Source: Cryobacterium sp. GrIS_2_6
GTDB lineage: Bacteria; Actinomycetota; Actinomycetes; Actinomycetales; Microbacteriaceae
DNA length: 64,000 bases
Direction of reading: 5' to 3'
Assembly: GCF_035984545.1 (NCBI RefSeq)
Contig: NZ_JAXCHP010000001.1
Span: 2,604,001 to 2,668,000 of the forward strand
The notes under the pieces were generated by a model that saw only the letters and a list, made by a program, of their open reading frames with translations, was not told where the DNA came from and made no database searches. Made by a program: the position numbers and the translations under genes. Below, one piece after another: positions 9,552 to 18,215 of the stretch; within the stretch, counting starts at the first letter, position 1; the number at the start of each line of letters is the position of its first letter.

Positions 9552-10731
9552 GACCCTTCTATGGTTGAAGTCAAGCAGTAAGGGTCGCCAGTGAGCGATA
9601 GATGCTGCGGGCGATGAATCGTTTGAGGCAGCGGTGGATCTCTCGCCGGGTCTTGCCTTCGGCGGTTCTTCTGTCAACGTAGCTTTTCGTCGTGGGGTCG
9701 GTGATCATGCGGCAGCGGGCAATGATGTGGAGCGCTCGGTTCAGTTGACGGTCGCCGTGGCGGTTGAGGCGATGCCGGGTCGTATTTCCTGATGATGCCG
9801 GAATTGGGCTAACGCCAGCCAACGCCGCGAAGGCGGCTTCCGAGCGCACTCTGCCTTGGTGGGAATAAGCGGTCAGGATGATAGCGGCCGTGAACGGTCC
9901 GACACCGGGGATGTCCTGGATGCCTGGAGCGAGTTCGTCGACGTGCTTTGACAGGGCCGCGTGATTCGTTTCCAACTCGTGAGTGCGCTGGTGGATCGCG
10001 GAGGCGAGCCTGCGGGCTTCAGATCGGGCGACGGCAGCGGCAGTGTCATCGCTGGAGCGATCGCGCCATGCGGCGATGATGTCGACTTGAGTGTTGGTCA
10101 GGGGTGCGCGGACGTCGAGGCCCAGGTTGATTATCCGCAGGAGCGCGTTGCGGTCGCTGCGGTCGCTGGTGCGTTGGGAATCGATACTGTGTCTCGCGAC
10201 GAGCAGAACTCGAAGGGCGCTGCGAAGCCCGTCGGCGCGCGGCAGAATCAGCGCGGTTGCATCGGTGCCAAGCGCGGTGCGGGCGGCAGCCACGGCATCG
10301 ATTTGGTCGGTTTTGCCGTGACCATCCCGGGCCTGCCGTTTGGGTGGTTTGACCTCGCAGACGCGGATCCCCGCGGTGGTGAGAGCGCGAGTCACGGTGG
10401 CTCCGTAGGAGCCGGTGCCCTCGACAGCGGCAAGCTGCTGCCCATCCGAGCGTCGCTCAATCCATGCGATCGCGCGGGCGGTGCCAGCGTCGGTGGTGGG
10501 AAATGAAGCGGTGTCAATGACTGCGCCAGTAGCGGCAGCAACGACTGCGTAGGTGTGCGTTTTGGCGTGGGTATCCACGCCGATGACGTATTTGTATGTG
10601 TCAGCCACGGTGCTCACGAAGTGTCTTCTTCCGGTAAATGGTTCGTTATCCGGGCCTGGGAGAATCGTCGCGAGGCAGATCTCTAATGAGTCACATCCCC
10701 GCCGGAGCGTGGGTGGACAACCTTCTATGAA
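9552..10731 (-). mobile_element. IS110-family element, boundaries approximate
   Basis: It surrounds the transposase gene at 9571-10617 on the minus strand. IS110 elements lack proper inverted repeats and target duplications, so ends cannot be fixed by eye. The nonamer CCTTCTATG occurs at both sides (9555-9563 and about 10721-10729), which may mark element or core boundaries. The longer non-coding flank on the 5' side of the gene (10618 to about 10731) is where IS110-group elements carry their bridge RNA. Confidence 0.6.
9571..10617 (-). CDS. IS110-family transposase (DEDD recombinase)
   Basis: A complete 348-residue protein. The N-terminal RuvC-like DEDD domain shows GVDTH (Asp), AVEGTGSYG (Glu) and KTDQIDA (two Asp). 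The C-terminal IS116/IS110/IS902 domain has IPGVGPFTAAIIL and ASSGNTTRHR, holding the serine proposed as nucleophile. It catalyses RNA-guided insertion and excision of the element in the families studied. The gene points opposite to the host element and the interrupted secreted gene. It appears intact. Confidence 0.95.
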   Translation of the reverse strand: MSTVADTYKYVIGVDTHAKTHTYAVVAAATGAVIDTASFPTTDAGTARAIAWIERRSDGQQLAAVEGTGSYGATVTRALTTAGIRVCEVKPPKRQARDGHGKTDQIDAVAAARTALGTDATALILPRADGLRSALRVLLVARHSIDSQRTSDRSDRNALLRIINLGLDVRAPLTNTQVDIIAAWRDRSSDDTAAAVARSEARRLASAIHQRTHELETNHAALSKHVDELAPGIQDIPGVGPFTAAIILTAYSHQGRVRSEAAFAALAGVSPIPASSGNTTRHRLNRHGDRQLNRALHIIARCRMITDPTTKSYVDRRTAEGKTRREIHRCLKRFIARSIYRSLATLTA

Positions 10732-10885
10732 GCCATCGAAACGGGTCAGGCCGGCACCGACCTAGCCCAGCGGACAGGTCGTGTGAAAGCCACCGCTTGC
10801 GCGGGACAGATGGCTCTTGAGTCACGTTGGGAAAGGCCGATACCAGCTTGCCAGCCAGCCCCAGGCCAGCTACTAACCATTAGAG

Positions 10886-12130
10886 ATGGCTCTAAACCAG
10901 TCTGCCCTGCTCGACCTCCTCGGAGAACTCAAACTCACCGACGTCACCGACCGAATCCGCGTCGCGACCGAAACTCTCTACCAAGAACTCATCGACGCGG
11001 AAGCGACCGCGTTCATCGGCGCCGCCCCATTCGAACGCTCCGGCGACCGCACCACCCACCGCAACGGCACCCGAGCGCGCACCCTCAGCACGACCGCCGG
11101 GGACCTCGACCTGAAGATCCCGAAGCTGCGCGCCGGGTCCTTCTTCCCGGCCCTGCTCGAGCGTCGCCGGCGGGTGGACCAAGCCCTGTTCGCGGTCGTG
11201 ATGGAGGCCTACGTCCACGGCGTCTCGACCCGGAAAGTCGACGACCTGGTCAAGGCCCTCGGCGCGGACACCGGGATCTCCAAGTCGGAAGTGTCCCGGA
11301 TCTGCGCGGGCCTGGACGCTGAGGTGGCCGAGTTCCGCGACCGCACCCTCGCCGCGCAGGACTTCCCCTACGTGTTCCTCGACGCCACCTACTGCAAGGC
11401 CCGCGTCGGCCACCGGATCGTGTCCCAGGCCATCGTCGTCGCGGTCGGGGTGGCCGCTGACGGACGCCGGGAAGTCCTCGGCTTCGACGTCGGTGACAGC
11501 GAGAACGAGGGCTTCTGGACGTCGTTCCTGCGATCGCTCAAGACCCGCGGGCTCGACGGGGTCAAGCTAGTCATGTCTGACGCGCACACCGGCCTGAAGA
11601 AGGCCATCGGCACCGTGTTCCAGGGCGCCGGCTGGCAGAGATGCCGGGTGCACTTCATGCGCAACGTGCTCGCGGTGATCCCGAAGGGATCCCAGGACAT
11701 GGTCGCCTCGATCATCCGCACCATCTTCGCCCAGCCCGACCGTGAGCACATCGAGAAGCAGTTCCTCGAGGTCACGACGATGCTCAGCCGCTCGCACCCG
11801 AAGGTCGCGGCGATGCTCGTCGACGCGCAACCCGACCTACTCGCCTTCGCCGCGTTCCCGCGGCGGCACTGGCGCCAGATCTGGTCCACGAACCCGCTCG
11901 AACGAGTGAACAAGGAGATCAAACGCCGCACCGACGTCGTCGGCGTCTTCCCCAACGCCGCAGCCCTGCTGCGCCTAGCCGGGTCTGTCCTGATCGAGCA
12001 GCACGACGAGTGGGAGGCCGGCGAACGACGCTACTTCTCCGAAGCATCCATGCTCGAGCTGGTTACCATGAACAACCCCATCGAGGTCATCGACGAGGCG
12101 GTGATCCTCCCCGAACTCGCCGCCGCCTAA
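10886..12130 (+). CDS. IS256-family transposase
   Basis: A 414-residue DDE transposase. Catalytic residues can be placed in FLDATYCKAR, VMSDAHTGLKKA and NPLERVNKEIKRR; the last is the classic IS256 C-terminal signature. The start MALNQSALLDLL and the length are normal for the IS1081-like subgroup. The gene looks intact, ends 58 bases before the right inverted repeat end, and its promoter region may have been altered by the IS110 insertion just upstream. Confidence 0.96.
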   Translation: MALNQSALLDLLGELKLTDVTDRIRVATETLYQELIDAEATAFIGAAPFERSGDRTTHRNGTRARTLSTTAGDLDLKIPKLRAGSFFPALLERRRRVDQALFAVVMEAYVHGVSTRKVDDLVKALGADTGISKSEVSRICAGLDAEVAEFRDRTLAAQDFPYVFLDATYCKARVGHRIVSQAIVVAVGVAADGRREVLGFDVGDSENEGFWTSFLRSLKTRGLDGVKLVMSDAHTGLKKAIGTVFQGAGWQRCRVHFMRNVLAVIPKGSQDMVASIIRTIFAQPDREHIEKQFLEVTTMLSRSHPKVAAMLVDAQPDLLAFAAFPRRHWRQIWSTNPLERVNKEIKRRTDVVGVFPNAAALLRLAGSVLIEQHDEWEAGERRYFSEASMLELVTMNNPIEVIDEAVILPELAAA

Positions 12131-12188
12131 GCTAGAACAACTGACCCGCATGGTGTTGAGAAACTCCACCACTCAGCGGGACGTGACC

Positions 12189-12196
12189 TTCAGAAC
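12189..12196. repeat. Right copy of 8-bp target duplication TTCAGAAC
   Basis: Exact match to 9425-9432. Removing 9433-12196 restores the open frame of the secreted protein. Confidence 0.9.
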
Positions 12197-13230
12197 TCGT
12201 CCCCGGCACGACGGTCGAAATTCGGCAGGGTGACTGTTCCGGCGCAGCTGTTTGGCGAACGACGACGGGAAATACCCCAAGTGCATATGGCGCATTCGGG
12301 ATCGGCCTCACGCCCGGCGTCTATTGCATCGTGACGCTCTCGGTTCCGGCGCCCTATGGGATGCCCGCGAACACCACGTTCCAGATGAGCTCCGGAACAG
12401 GCAACTGGGTGACCGTTTGGCTGCCCGGACCCCTGTCCGGCGCTGTCGTTGCGAAGAACTCGCTCGGCTACGGAATCAACGGCGTCACAGCGTTCATCCG
12501 CCAGGGATCGTGTGCATCCCCGGGTCAGGGAGTCTGGCAGAACGTCACCGCGACCAACCAGTGGTCCAGCGGCGGATTCGGGATCTCGCTTCTCCCCGGG
12601 ACCTATTGCACCTCCGTCAAGGACGTGCCGTGGGACTACTCGGCGCCCCAACCCGTTGAGACGGTTGTCTCCGCTCCGGGGCCCATCTGGATCACCATCT
12701 GGCTCGATTCCCCGACGGTCCAGGGACAGGGTGACTCTGTCATCTCGATAGCGGCCCAGTCCCGCCAGAAGATCGTCGAATTCACATGTCCGGACTGCAC
12801 GTCGAATGTCATCGTCGAAGCACTCGGCCCGGATCAGGCATCTGACCTGCTGATCAATCGAAGCGGGTCCTACCCCTCGGGGCGGATGCTCGTCGGATTC
12901 CTCGATTGGTCGGACTCCAGCTACAGTCAGATTTCGGTTCACGCGAGTGGTCATTGGACGCTGAGAATCCTCGACCTGGACATGATCAGGCAAGCGGGTT
13001 CCACCATCTCCGGCACCGGCGATGACGTGGTGTACCTGGACACCCCCGGGGTCGTCGCGACATTCTCCAACCACGGGACGTCGAACTTCGTCGTGTGGAC
13101 AACGGACCCGACCTACGGTATCGATCTCAAGGTTAATGTGATCGGAAACTACTGGGGAACCGTTGCGATGACGTCTCCCGCCGTCATCCAGATCACGTCC
13201 GACGGCGCATGGAGCATCAATACCTGGTGA
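12197..13230 (+). pseudogene. 3' part of the interrupted secreted two-module protein
   Basis: This is the rest of the gene begun at 9240. It encodes the remainder of module 1 (EIRQGDC ... AFGIGLTPG.YC), module 2 (FIRQGSC ... GFGISLLPGTYC), and then a C-terminal domain of about 175 residues not found in the protease. That domain starts with two close cysteines (FTCPDC), has a hydrophobic beta-rich pattern (GHWTLRILDL, SNFVVW, LKVNVIGNYWG) and ends DGAWSINTW. Its ending resembles small beta-sandwich domains common in uncharacterised actinobacterial surface proteins. The segment has no start codon context of its own and is presumably untranslated now. Confidence 0.85.
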
Positions 13231-13269
13231 GAGCGCGGAGCGAGTGTGTCGGCTGAAACCCTGCACGCC

Positions 13270-13311
13270 AGTGAAGGGCCGGGTTCACGCTGGTGAGCCC
13301 GCCCCTTCACT
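13270..13311 (+). terminator. Long hairpin downstream of the secreted gene
   Basis: AGTGAAGGG and CCCTTCACT are the outer arms, and CGGGTTCAC pairs with GTGAGCCCG inside, leaving GCTG as loop. No T-run follows, so it may be a weak terminator or an RNA stabiliser. The remainder of the 13231-13533 gap shows only the ribosome binding site GGGGG just before 13534. Confidence 0.55.
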
Positions 13312-13533
13312 ATCCGCCGCACTGTCGGACCGAGCTCTGCATGCGATGAGGCCACTCGGGTATTCCGAATCGAGTGTGGTCGATAGACTTCGGCTAGTCC
13401 AGATCAGCGCTGGACGGACTGTGATATCCGCGAGGACCGAGGCCGTCTACTCGTTGTGCTGATGGCCGCGCGCACGTGTGTACGGCGGGGATAACGGACG
13501 TTCAAGCCGTGCTCAGCCAAGACCGGGGGAAAC

Positions 13534-14244
13534 ATGAGTGCTCGAGACCCAATTGCTGCTATTGGACCGGGCCGTCGAGGGCCTCTCCTTCAGCTATTAT
13601 CCGTTGCCGCGACCGTTGTCATGTCCCTGAGCGTCGGCATAGCGACTGCGCCACCGGCGAGCGCGACCGCGTACGGTACGGGCGCCGTCGCTGTCAAGGG
13701 CCCGAATTCGGAATTCGTCCCTGGAGCCGACATCGAAATTCGCCAGGGTGATTGCTCAGGACAAACGGTGTGGATGACCACCACAGGCAGCACGCCGAAT
13801 GCCTATGGGGCCTTTGGAATCACTCTCGAGGTCGGTCGATACTGCTTGCTGACGCTCCAAGTACCTGCAGACTACATGGGCGCGAACTCCTCCACATTCG
13901 ATGTGGTGGAAGGGCCCGGAAACTGGTTTACGGCGTGGCTCCCCTACGGAGTCGTCGTGGGGTCCGTGGTCGCGAAGGATGCCTGGGGCGCCCGAATCGA
14001 CGGGGTGAACGCGCTCGTGAGAACCGGGGCGTGTACCGCTCAGGGTTAAGGAGTGTGGCAGAACGTCACGTCCACGAGCCGATGGCTTGACGGAAGCTTC
14101 AGCTTTTCATTGGTTGCTGGGATGTACTGCACCTCGGTGATCGGTGTCCCGACCGGATACATCATTCCCCCATCTGTAGAGACATACGTCCGGCACCCTT
14201 CCCCGGCTCAAATTGTGCTTTGGATACCTGCGTCGCCTTCCTAG
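13534..14244 (+). pseudogene. Secreted two-module protein with one in-frame stop codon
   Basis: ATG 13534 follows GGGGG at the same spacing as the paralogue at 9240. A signal peptide (ending PPASA) leads into module 1 (VEIRQGDC...VW...AFGI...RYC) and module 2. At codon 172 (14047-14049) the frame has TAA between GGT and GGA, where the paralogues have Pro or Gln inside GPGVW/GQGVW. Translation of the same frame continues without error (VWQNVTSTSRW, PTGYIIPP) to a normal stop at 14244, giving 236 residues. A change of CAA to TAA would explain it. Either a recent nonsense mutation or a short product lacking half of module 2 is made. Sequencing error is a further possibility. Confidence 0.8.
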
Positions 14245-14262
14245 ATTGAAGTTTCGAAGGTT

Positions 14263-14288
14263 GCGGAGCACAAGCTCCGCTCTCTTTA
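14263..14288 (+). terminator. Rho-independent terminator
   Basis: GCGGAGC (14263-14269), loop ACAA, GCTCCGC (14274-14280), followed by TCTCTTTAT. Seven perfect pairs and a U-rich tail make this a good intrinsic terminator for the secreted gene just upstream. Confidence 0.8.
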
Positions 14289-14426
14289 TAGGGACAAGGG
14301 CGCTGCGGTTCGAAAGCTTCCGGGCGTCATCGGCGTGTCCTGCACGAGCGTCGCCCACGATATATATGTATTTCCTGGTCAGGTAATTTGGTACGATGAT
14401 TGCTCAGAACACGATGGAGAAGTTGC

Positions 14427-15086
14427 ATGATGCGCCACGTTTTCAATCGTAGGCGTCTGCGGGTAGCCAGCTTCTTGCTGATGGTCTTTGTGTTGTCCGG
14501 TTGTACAGACCAAGCAGCGACTGCGCCGCTCCAGAGCTCGACCCGTTCTGCGGTTCCGGCCGACTCGACGATCGCACCGACATCGACACCGGTCACGGCT
14601 GCAGTGGACCTAGCAGAACCCAGTTCGTGGATCATCGACTTCACCAGTGTCGGACCGCTTGCGATCGGGGCCGATTTGGATGCGACGAAGCTGACGATGA
14701 CCGCCTTTGCAAGCGGCACTGGCTTCGATAGCTGTCCCTCGCACTCGATCCTCTCCTTCGACAAGACTGGATACCCCAGTGTCTTCATCACCGAGAAGAA
14801 CAAAGGCGACGGTCTCATAGAGCAGATCGTGTTGGAGGGTACCGGAGATTCCTCGGGGTACATAGCCACCTCTCCGAGAACAACCAGTGGAATCGGAATC
14901 GGAGCCACGCTTGATCAACTCAAGTCGGCATACCCAGCGATCACCTATCAGGACGACCACTACACCCCCCACTATGCACTACCCGACGGCCACGGGAACT
15001 GGATAAATTTTGACGTACTTGAGGGTCTGGTCAAGCACATCGTCGTTCGCCCCACGCCCGTCATCGCCAGAGAGCTCTGCGGCTGA
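14427..15086 (+). CDS. Lipoprotein of unknown function
   Basis: From ATG 14427 (GGAG eight bases upstream; a second ATG follows at 14430) the protein is 219 residues. A hydrophobic signal ends in the lipobox LSGC, so the cysteine should be lipidated and the protein anchored outside the membrane. A Ser/Thr/Pro/Ala-rich spacer follows, then a globular part with GPLAIGADLDATKL and GIGIGATLDQLKSAYP. Two such 'initial G-x-D-x-x-x-x-L' segments resemble the small repeats seen in actinobacterial hypothetical lipoproteins. I do not recognise a function. The downstream neighbour is the inserted IS21 element. Confidence 0.8.
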   Translation: MMRHVFNRRRLRVASFLLMVFVLSGCTDQAATAPLQSSTRSAVPADSTIAPTSTPVTAAVDLAEPSSWIIDFTSVGPLAIGADLDATKLTMTAFASGTGFDSCPSHSILSFDKTGYPSVFITEKNKGDGLIEQIVLEGTGDSSGYIATSPRTTSGIGIGATLDQLKSAYPAITYQDDHYTPHYALPDGHGNWINFDVLEGLVKHIVVRPTPVIARELCG

Positions 15087-15105
15087 AGCAAGGGGGACGG
15101 CTGAG

Positions 15106-15109
15106 ACGG
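15106..15109. repeat. Left ACGG target duplication of the IS21-type element
   Basis: ACGG precedes the left end TGACGGCGCTCA and recurs at 21808-21811 right after the mirrored right end. Four bases is a known duplication size for the IS21 family. Confidence 0.75.
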
Positions 15110-15172
15110 TGACGGCGCTCAGCGAATTTCCCCAGTCCTGCTCATCGAAGCTCCCCAGGTCGCGGGGTTAGA

Positions 15173-16015
15173 TTAGCGGAAGTTCGTGCCCGTTGTCACG
15201 CGGCGAAGCTCGTTGGATTGGGCGGCGTGGTTGCGGAGCCGATAGGAGCCGCCGTCGAGGGTGACGACGACGGATCGGTGCAGGAGCCGGTCGAGCATCG
15301 CGGCGGCGACGGTGGTGTCGCCGAGGATCTCGCCCCAGGCGCCGACGGGCCGGTTCGTGGTGATCACGATCGATGTTTTCAGGTAGCGCTGGTTGATGAC
15401 TTGAAACAGTGCCGACGCGGCCTCGGCGGGCAGCGGCAGGTAGCCCAGCTCGTCGATTATGAGCAGGGTGGGGCCGGCGAAGAACCGCATCATCGTGCCC
15501 CACTTGCCCTCGATCGCGGCGCGGTGGCAGCGGGCCGCGAGGTCAGCGGCCGAGGTGAAGTAGGTGCGGTAACCGGCCTGGACTGCGGCGTGGCCGAGGC
15601 CGGTCGCGATGTGGGTTTTCCCGACTCCGGGCGGCCCGATCAGGAGCACGTTGGTCGCGGACTCGAGGTAGCGGCAGGTGCCGAGCTCGGCGAGCAGGTT
15701 GCGGTCGATGCCGGAGGCGGCGTCGAGGTCGAAGTCGTCCAGGGTCGCGCCGGTGGGGAGGTTCGCGAAGCGGAACCGCCCCGAGAGGCGTCGGGCATCA
15801 GTCGCGGTGACCTCGATAGCGAGCAGGCGCTCGAGGGCGTGGGTGAGGCTCCAGCCCTCGGCTTGGGCCTGGTCCAGGACACGGGGCAGAGCATCGGCCG
15901 CGTCGGCGAGTTTGAGCTCGGTGAGGTGGCCGCGCAGCTGCTGATAGACGCTCGCCGGAGTCGCCGTCGAGAGGGGCGTGACGGTGGTCTCGGTGATGGT
16001 GAGGGGTGTGTTCAT
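15173..16015 (-). CDS. istB: IS21-family helper ATPase IstB
   Basis: A 280-residue AAA+ protein with Walker A GPPGVGKTH (about residues 124-132), Walker B LLIIDELGYLP and the sensor region TTNRP. It assists the IstA transposase in target selection and strand transfer. Its start overlaps the istA stop by four bases. The gene is intact though istA is broken, so it may still serve related elements. Confidence 0.95.
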   Translation of the reverse strand: MNTPLTITETTVTPLSTATPASVYQQLRGHLTELKLADAADALPRVLDQAQAEGWSLTHALERLLAIEVTATDARRLSGRFRFANLPTGATLDDFDLDAASGIDRNLLAELGTCRYLESATNVLLIGPPGVGKTHIATGLGHAAVQAGYRTYFTSAADLAARCHRAAIEGKWGTMMRFFAGPTLLIIDELGYLPLPAEAASALFQVINQRYLKTSIVITTNRPVGAWGEILGDTTVAAAMLDRLLHRSVVVTLDGGSYRLRNHAAQSNELRRVTTGTNFR

Positions 16016-16435
16016 CGGAGAGTGTTCCTGTTCTTCGCGGCCGTCTCGTAGGCGGCCAGGCTGATCACGGTGGTGGGTTCGGTGGTGCCGGTCAGCGCCA
16101 GGGCGGCGCGGCGGGCTGCGGTGCCGGGCGGGATGCGTTCCTTCTTCCGGTGCGGCCGGCCGGGAGGCGCTGCGGCCATCGCGATGGTCTCCAGGGCCGT
16201 GACGTGTCCGCTGTCACGGATCGTGACCCCGAGGCCGGCCTCCGCGAGCGTGTGGCGGGCGAGGACGACACCGGAAACCGTCGCAATGTCGATGGTTGCC
16301 GCGCCGAGGCGTTGGTGGACGACGACGCGGGTCGCGGCCAGCTCTGGCGGCACCGAGTACCGGTTTCCGCGCCAATCGATCAGGGCCTGCCGTGTCGCGG
16401 TGCGTTCCTCGGTCACCACGACCGGGAACAGGGTT
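16012..16435 (-). pseudogene. istA: IstA transposase, C-terminal fragment
   Basis: It encodes the end of IstA, from TLFPVVVTEERTATRQAL through the Mu-type C-terminal beta-barrel (WRGNRYSVPPELA) to NTLR. Upstream it is cut by the IS3-type element at 16440; the GGCC at 16436-16439 is the duplicated target. It joins in frame to the fragment ending at 19152. Confidence 0.9.
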
Positions 16436-16463
16436 GGCCTTGACCCCGGAGAGTGGACACGGG

Positions 16464-16760
16464 TTAAGCGGCGAGTTGGATTTCTGCGGCCTGTGACGAG
16501 TATTGCATTTCGAACTCCACTGGGGTGACCTGCCCGATCGAGGAGTGGCGCCGGCGGCGGTTGTAGCGGTCCTCGATCCAGTCCGCGACGCCTTGGATCG
16601 CGCGGGCCCGGGTGGGCCAAACCCGGCGGTAGTAGAACTCGGTTTTCAATGTCGCGAAGAAGCTCTCGGCCATGGCGTTGTCCCAGCAGATCCCGGTGTA
16701 GCCCATCGACCGGGTGATGCCGTTCTTGGCCGCGAACAGAGTGATCTGTTCCGACGCGTA
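16464..16760 (-). pseudogene. IS3-family transposase OrfB, C-terminal fragment
   Basis: Encodes YASEQITLFAAKNG through GICWDNAMAESFFATLK, which has the catalytic Glu and the usual IS3 ending (RRRRHSSIGQVTPVEFE). It continues the fragment that stops at 18216; the rebuilt gene is 876 bases, 291 residues, with HSDRGTQYAS across the junction. Confidence 0.9.
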
Positions 16761-16763
16761 TTG

Positions 16764-18215
16764 GGCGGATTCAACCGGTCGTCGCAACACCGGTGCTTGC
16801 GGTCAACAGTAGCTCGTTCATCGCTTCGGCTGGCGTCTTGAATCCGAGCGTCTTGCGGGGGCGTTCGTTCAGGGTCTTGGCGACGGCGTCGAGATCGTCC
16901 AGGGCGTAGCGGGTGAAGTCGGTGCCTTTGGGGAAGTACTGGCGCAGCAGCCCGTTGGTGTTCTCGTTACTGGGCCGCTGCCACGGCGAGTGGGGATCGG
17001 CAAAGTAGATCGGGAGCCCGGTCTGGATGTGGAGTCTGGCGTGTTGGGCCATCTCGGCGCCCTGGTCCCAGGTCAATGACTTGCGCAGGGTCTCGGGCAG
17101 GCCGGTGATGGTTCGGGCGATCGCATCACAGACGGCGTCGGCGCCGTGTCCGGCTGTCGCGGGCCCGTTCTTGATCTGTGCGCCGATCATCTTGTGCTCG
17201 TCCATCGGGGGCAGGTGCAACAGCATCGTGAACCTCGTGGTGCGTTCGACGAGGGTCCCGATCGAGACCCCGCCGAGTCCGAGGATCAGGTCCCCTTCCC
17301 AGTGTCCGGGAACGGCCCTGTCGTTGGCTTCTGCGGGCCGGGCGGCGATCATGACTTCCTCTGACAGGAAGCTCTTGCCTCGTTTTGCGCGGGCCCGCGG
17401 CACTCGCAACGCCCGACCCGTGCGTAAGGCGGTGGTCAGCTCGCGGCGCAGCGCGCCACGACCCTCGATGTAGAGGGCCTGGTAGATCGCCTCATGGGAG
17501 ATTCTCATGCTCCTATCGTCCGGGAAATCGACCTTAAGTCGACCGGCGATCTGCTCCGGGCTCCACGCTGTGGACCAGCGGCGATCCTGTCGGGGGCCAT
17601 GTCGACGCCCGTTCCACGCCCCGATCCCGGGAGCTGCAGCGGGCGTGCCATCAGCGCGCGTGACCGTTCCATCCAACCGGGCCTGAACGTACTCGCGCAA
17701 CTGTGGGCTTCCCGCGAGCTTGGCGGTCTTGGGTCGGCGGGCACGCCGGTCGGAGTGCCACTGGGCGCTCGTGGCACGGTATTCAGCTTTGCCGCCGCGC
17801 GAGGCCGCGTTGCGTCGTAGCTCGCGGGAGATCGTCGACGGGGACCGGCTCAACGCCTGTGCGATCTGTCGAACACCAAGATTCTGTGCTCGCAGGATCG
17901 CGATCTCCTCACGCTCGATGAAGGTCAAGAACCTTCCTGACAGCGGTGCCTTGCTGAGGTCTCGCATCCCGCCAGCGTGACGGAAGAAACGTGTCCCGAC
18001 CGGCGCCGACACGCCGGCCCGCTCACCAGCATCCTCGCTCGAGACACCCTGCCCAACGAGGTCCCAGAAATTCTGCCGGTGCTCCCGGCGCCACCCCGGC
18101 GGCCGGCCCGGCGACCGCATCGGCTCCCGCCCGAGTTGCGTGGCCATCCAATCCTTCGGACGTCCCATAAACCACCTCCATAATCGAGGTGTTGCTTCCA
18201 CCGGTTGAATCTGCC
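16764..18215 (-). mobile_element. IS30-family element (first copy)
   Basis: Ends GGCGGATTCAACCGGT (16764) and, reversed, GGCAGATTCAACCGGT (18215) are inverted repeats extending to GCAACACC. TTG flanks both sides (16761-16763, 18216-18218), a 3-base duplication. Length 1452 bases. It lies in the catalytic core of the IS3 orfB gene. Confidence 0.9.
16771..18168 (-). CDS. IS30-family transposase (first copy)
   Basis: 465 residues from ATG 18168, which has AGGTGG upstream. Shows the IS30 helix-turn-helix (LGVRQIAQALSRSPSTISRE), then the DDE core: GHWEGDLILG (Asp), LTWDQGAEMAQH (Asp) and SNENTNGLLRQYFPKGTDF (Glu). Intact. Its stop codon lies inside the inverted repeat. It is distantly related to the second IS30 transposase at 20008. 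Confidence 0.96.
   Translation of the reverse strand: MGRPKDWMATQLGREPMRSPGRPPGWRREHRQNFWDLVGQGVSSEDAGERAGVSAPVGTRFFRHAGGMRDLSKAPLSGRFLTFIEREEIAILRAQNLGVRQIAQALSRSPSTISRELRRNAASRGGKAEYRATSAQWHSDRRARRPKTAKLAGSPQLREYVQARLDGTVTRADGTPAAAPGIGAWNGRRHGPRQDRRWSTAWSPEQIAGRLKVDFPDDRSMRISHEAIYQALYIEGRGALRRELTTALRTGRALRVPRARAKRGKSFLSEEVMIAARPAEANDRAVPGHWEGDLILGLGGVSIGTLVERTTRFTMLLHLPPMDEHKMIGAQIKNGPATAGHGADAVCDAIARTITGLPETLRKSLTWDQGAEMAQHARLHIQTGLPIYFADPHSPWQRPSNENTNGLLRQYFPKGTDFTRYALDDLDAVAKTLNERPRKTLGFKTPAEAMNELLLTASTGVATTG

Larger units (their letters stand above)
9433..12188 (+). mobile_element. IS256-family element (IS1081-like) containing an IS110-family insertion
   Basis: Left end GGTTGCGTCCCTGTGAGTGG (9433 onward) and the reverse complement of the right end GGTCACGTCCCGCTGAGTGG (up to 12188) are inverted repeats matching over about 30 bases, including GTGGTG and GTTTC further in. 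The ends are flanked by TTCAGAAC. The span is 2756 bases, about 1.2-1.3 kb more than a normal IS256 element; the excess is the IS110 gene and its flanks, sitting between the left end and the transposase. So the IS110 element landed in the leader of the IS256 element. Confidence 0.88.

Noticed and set aside
13270..13311. Possible CRISPR-like or tandem repeat signal
   Set aside because: It is one inverted repeat, a hairpin; there are no regularly spaced direct repeats anywhere in the window.
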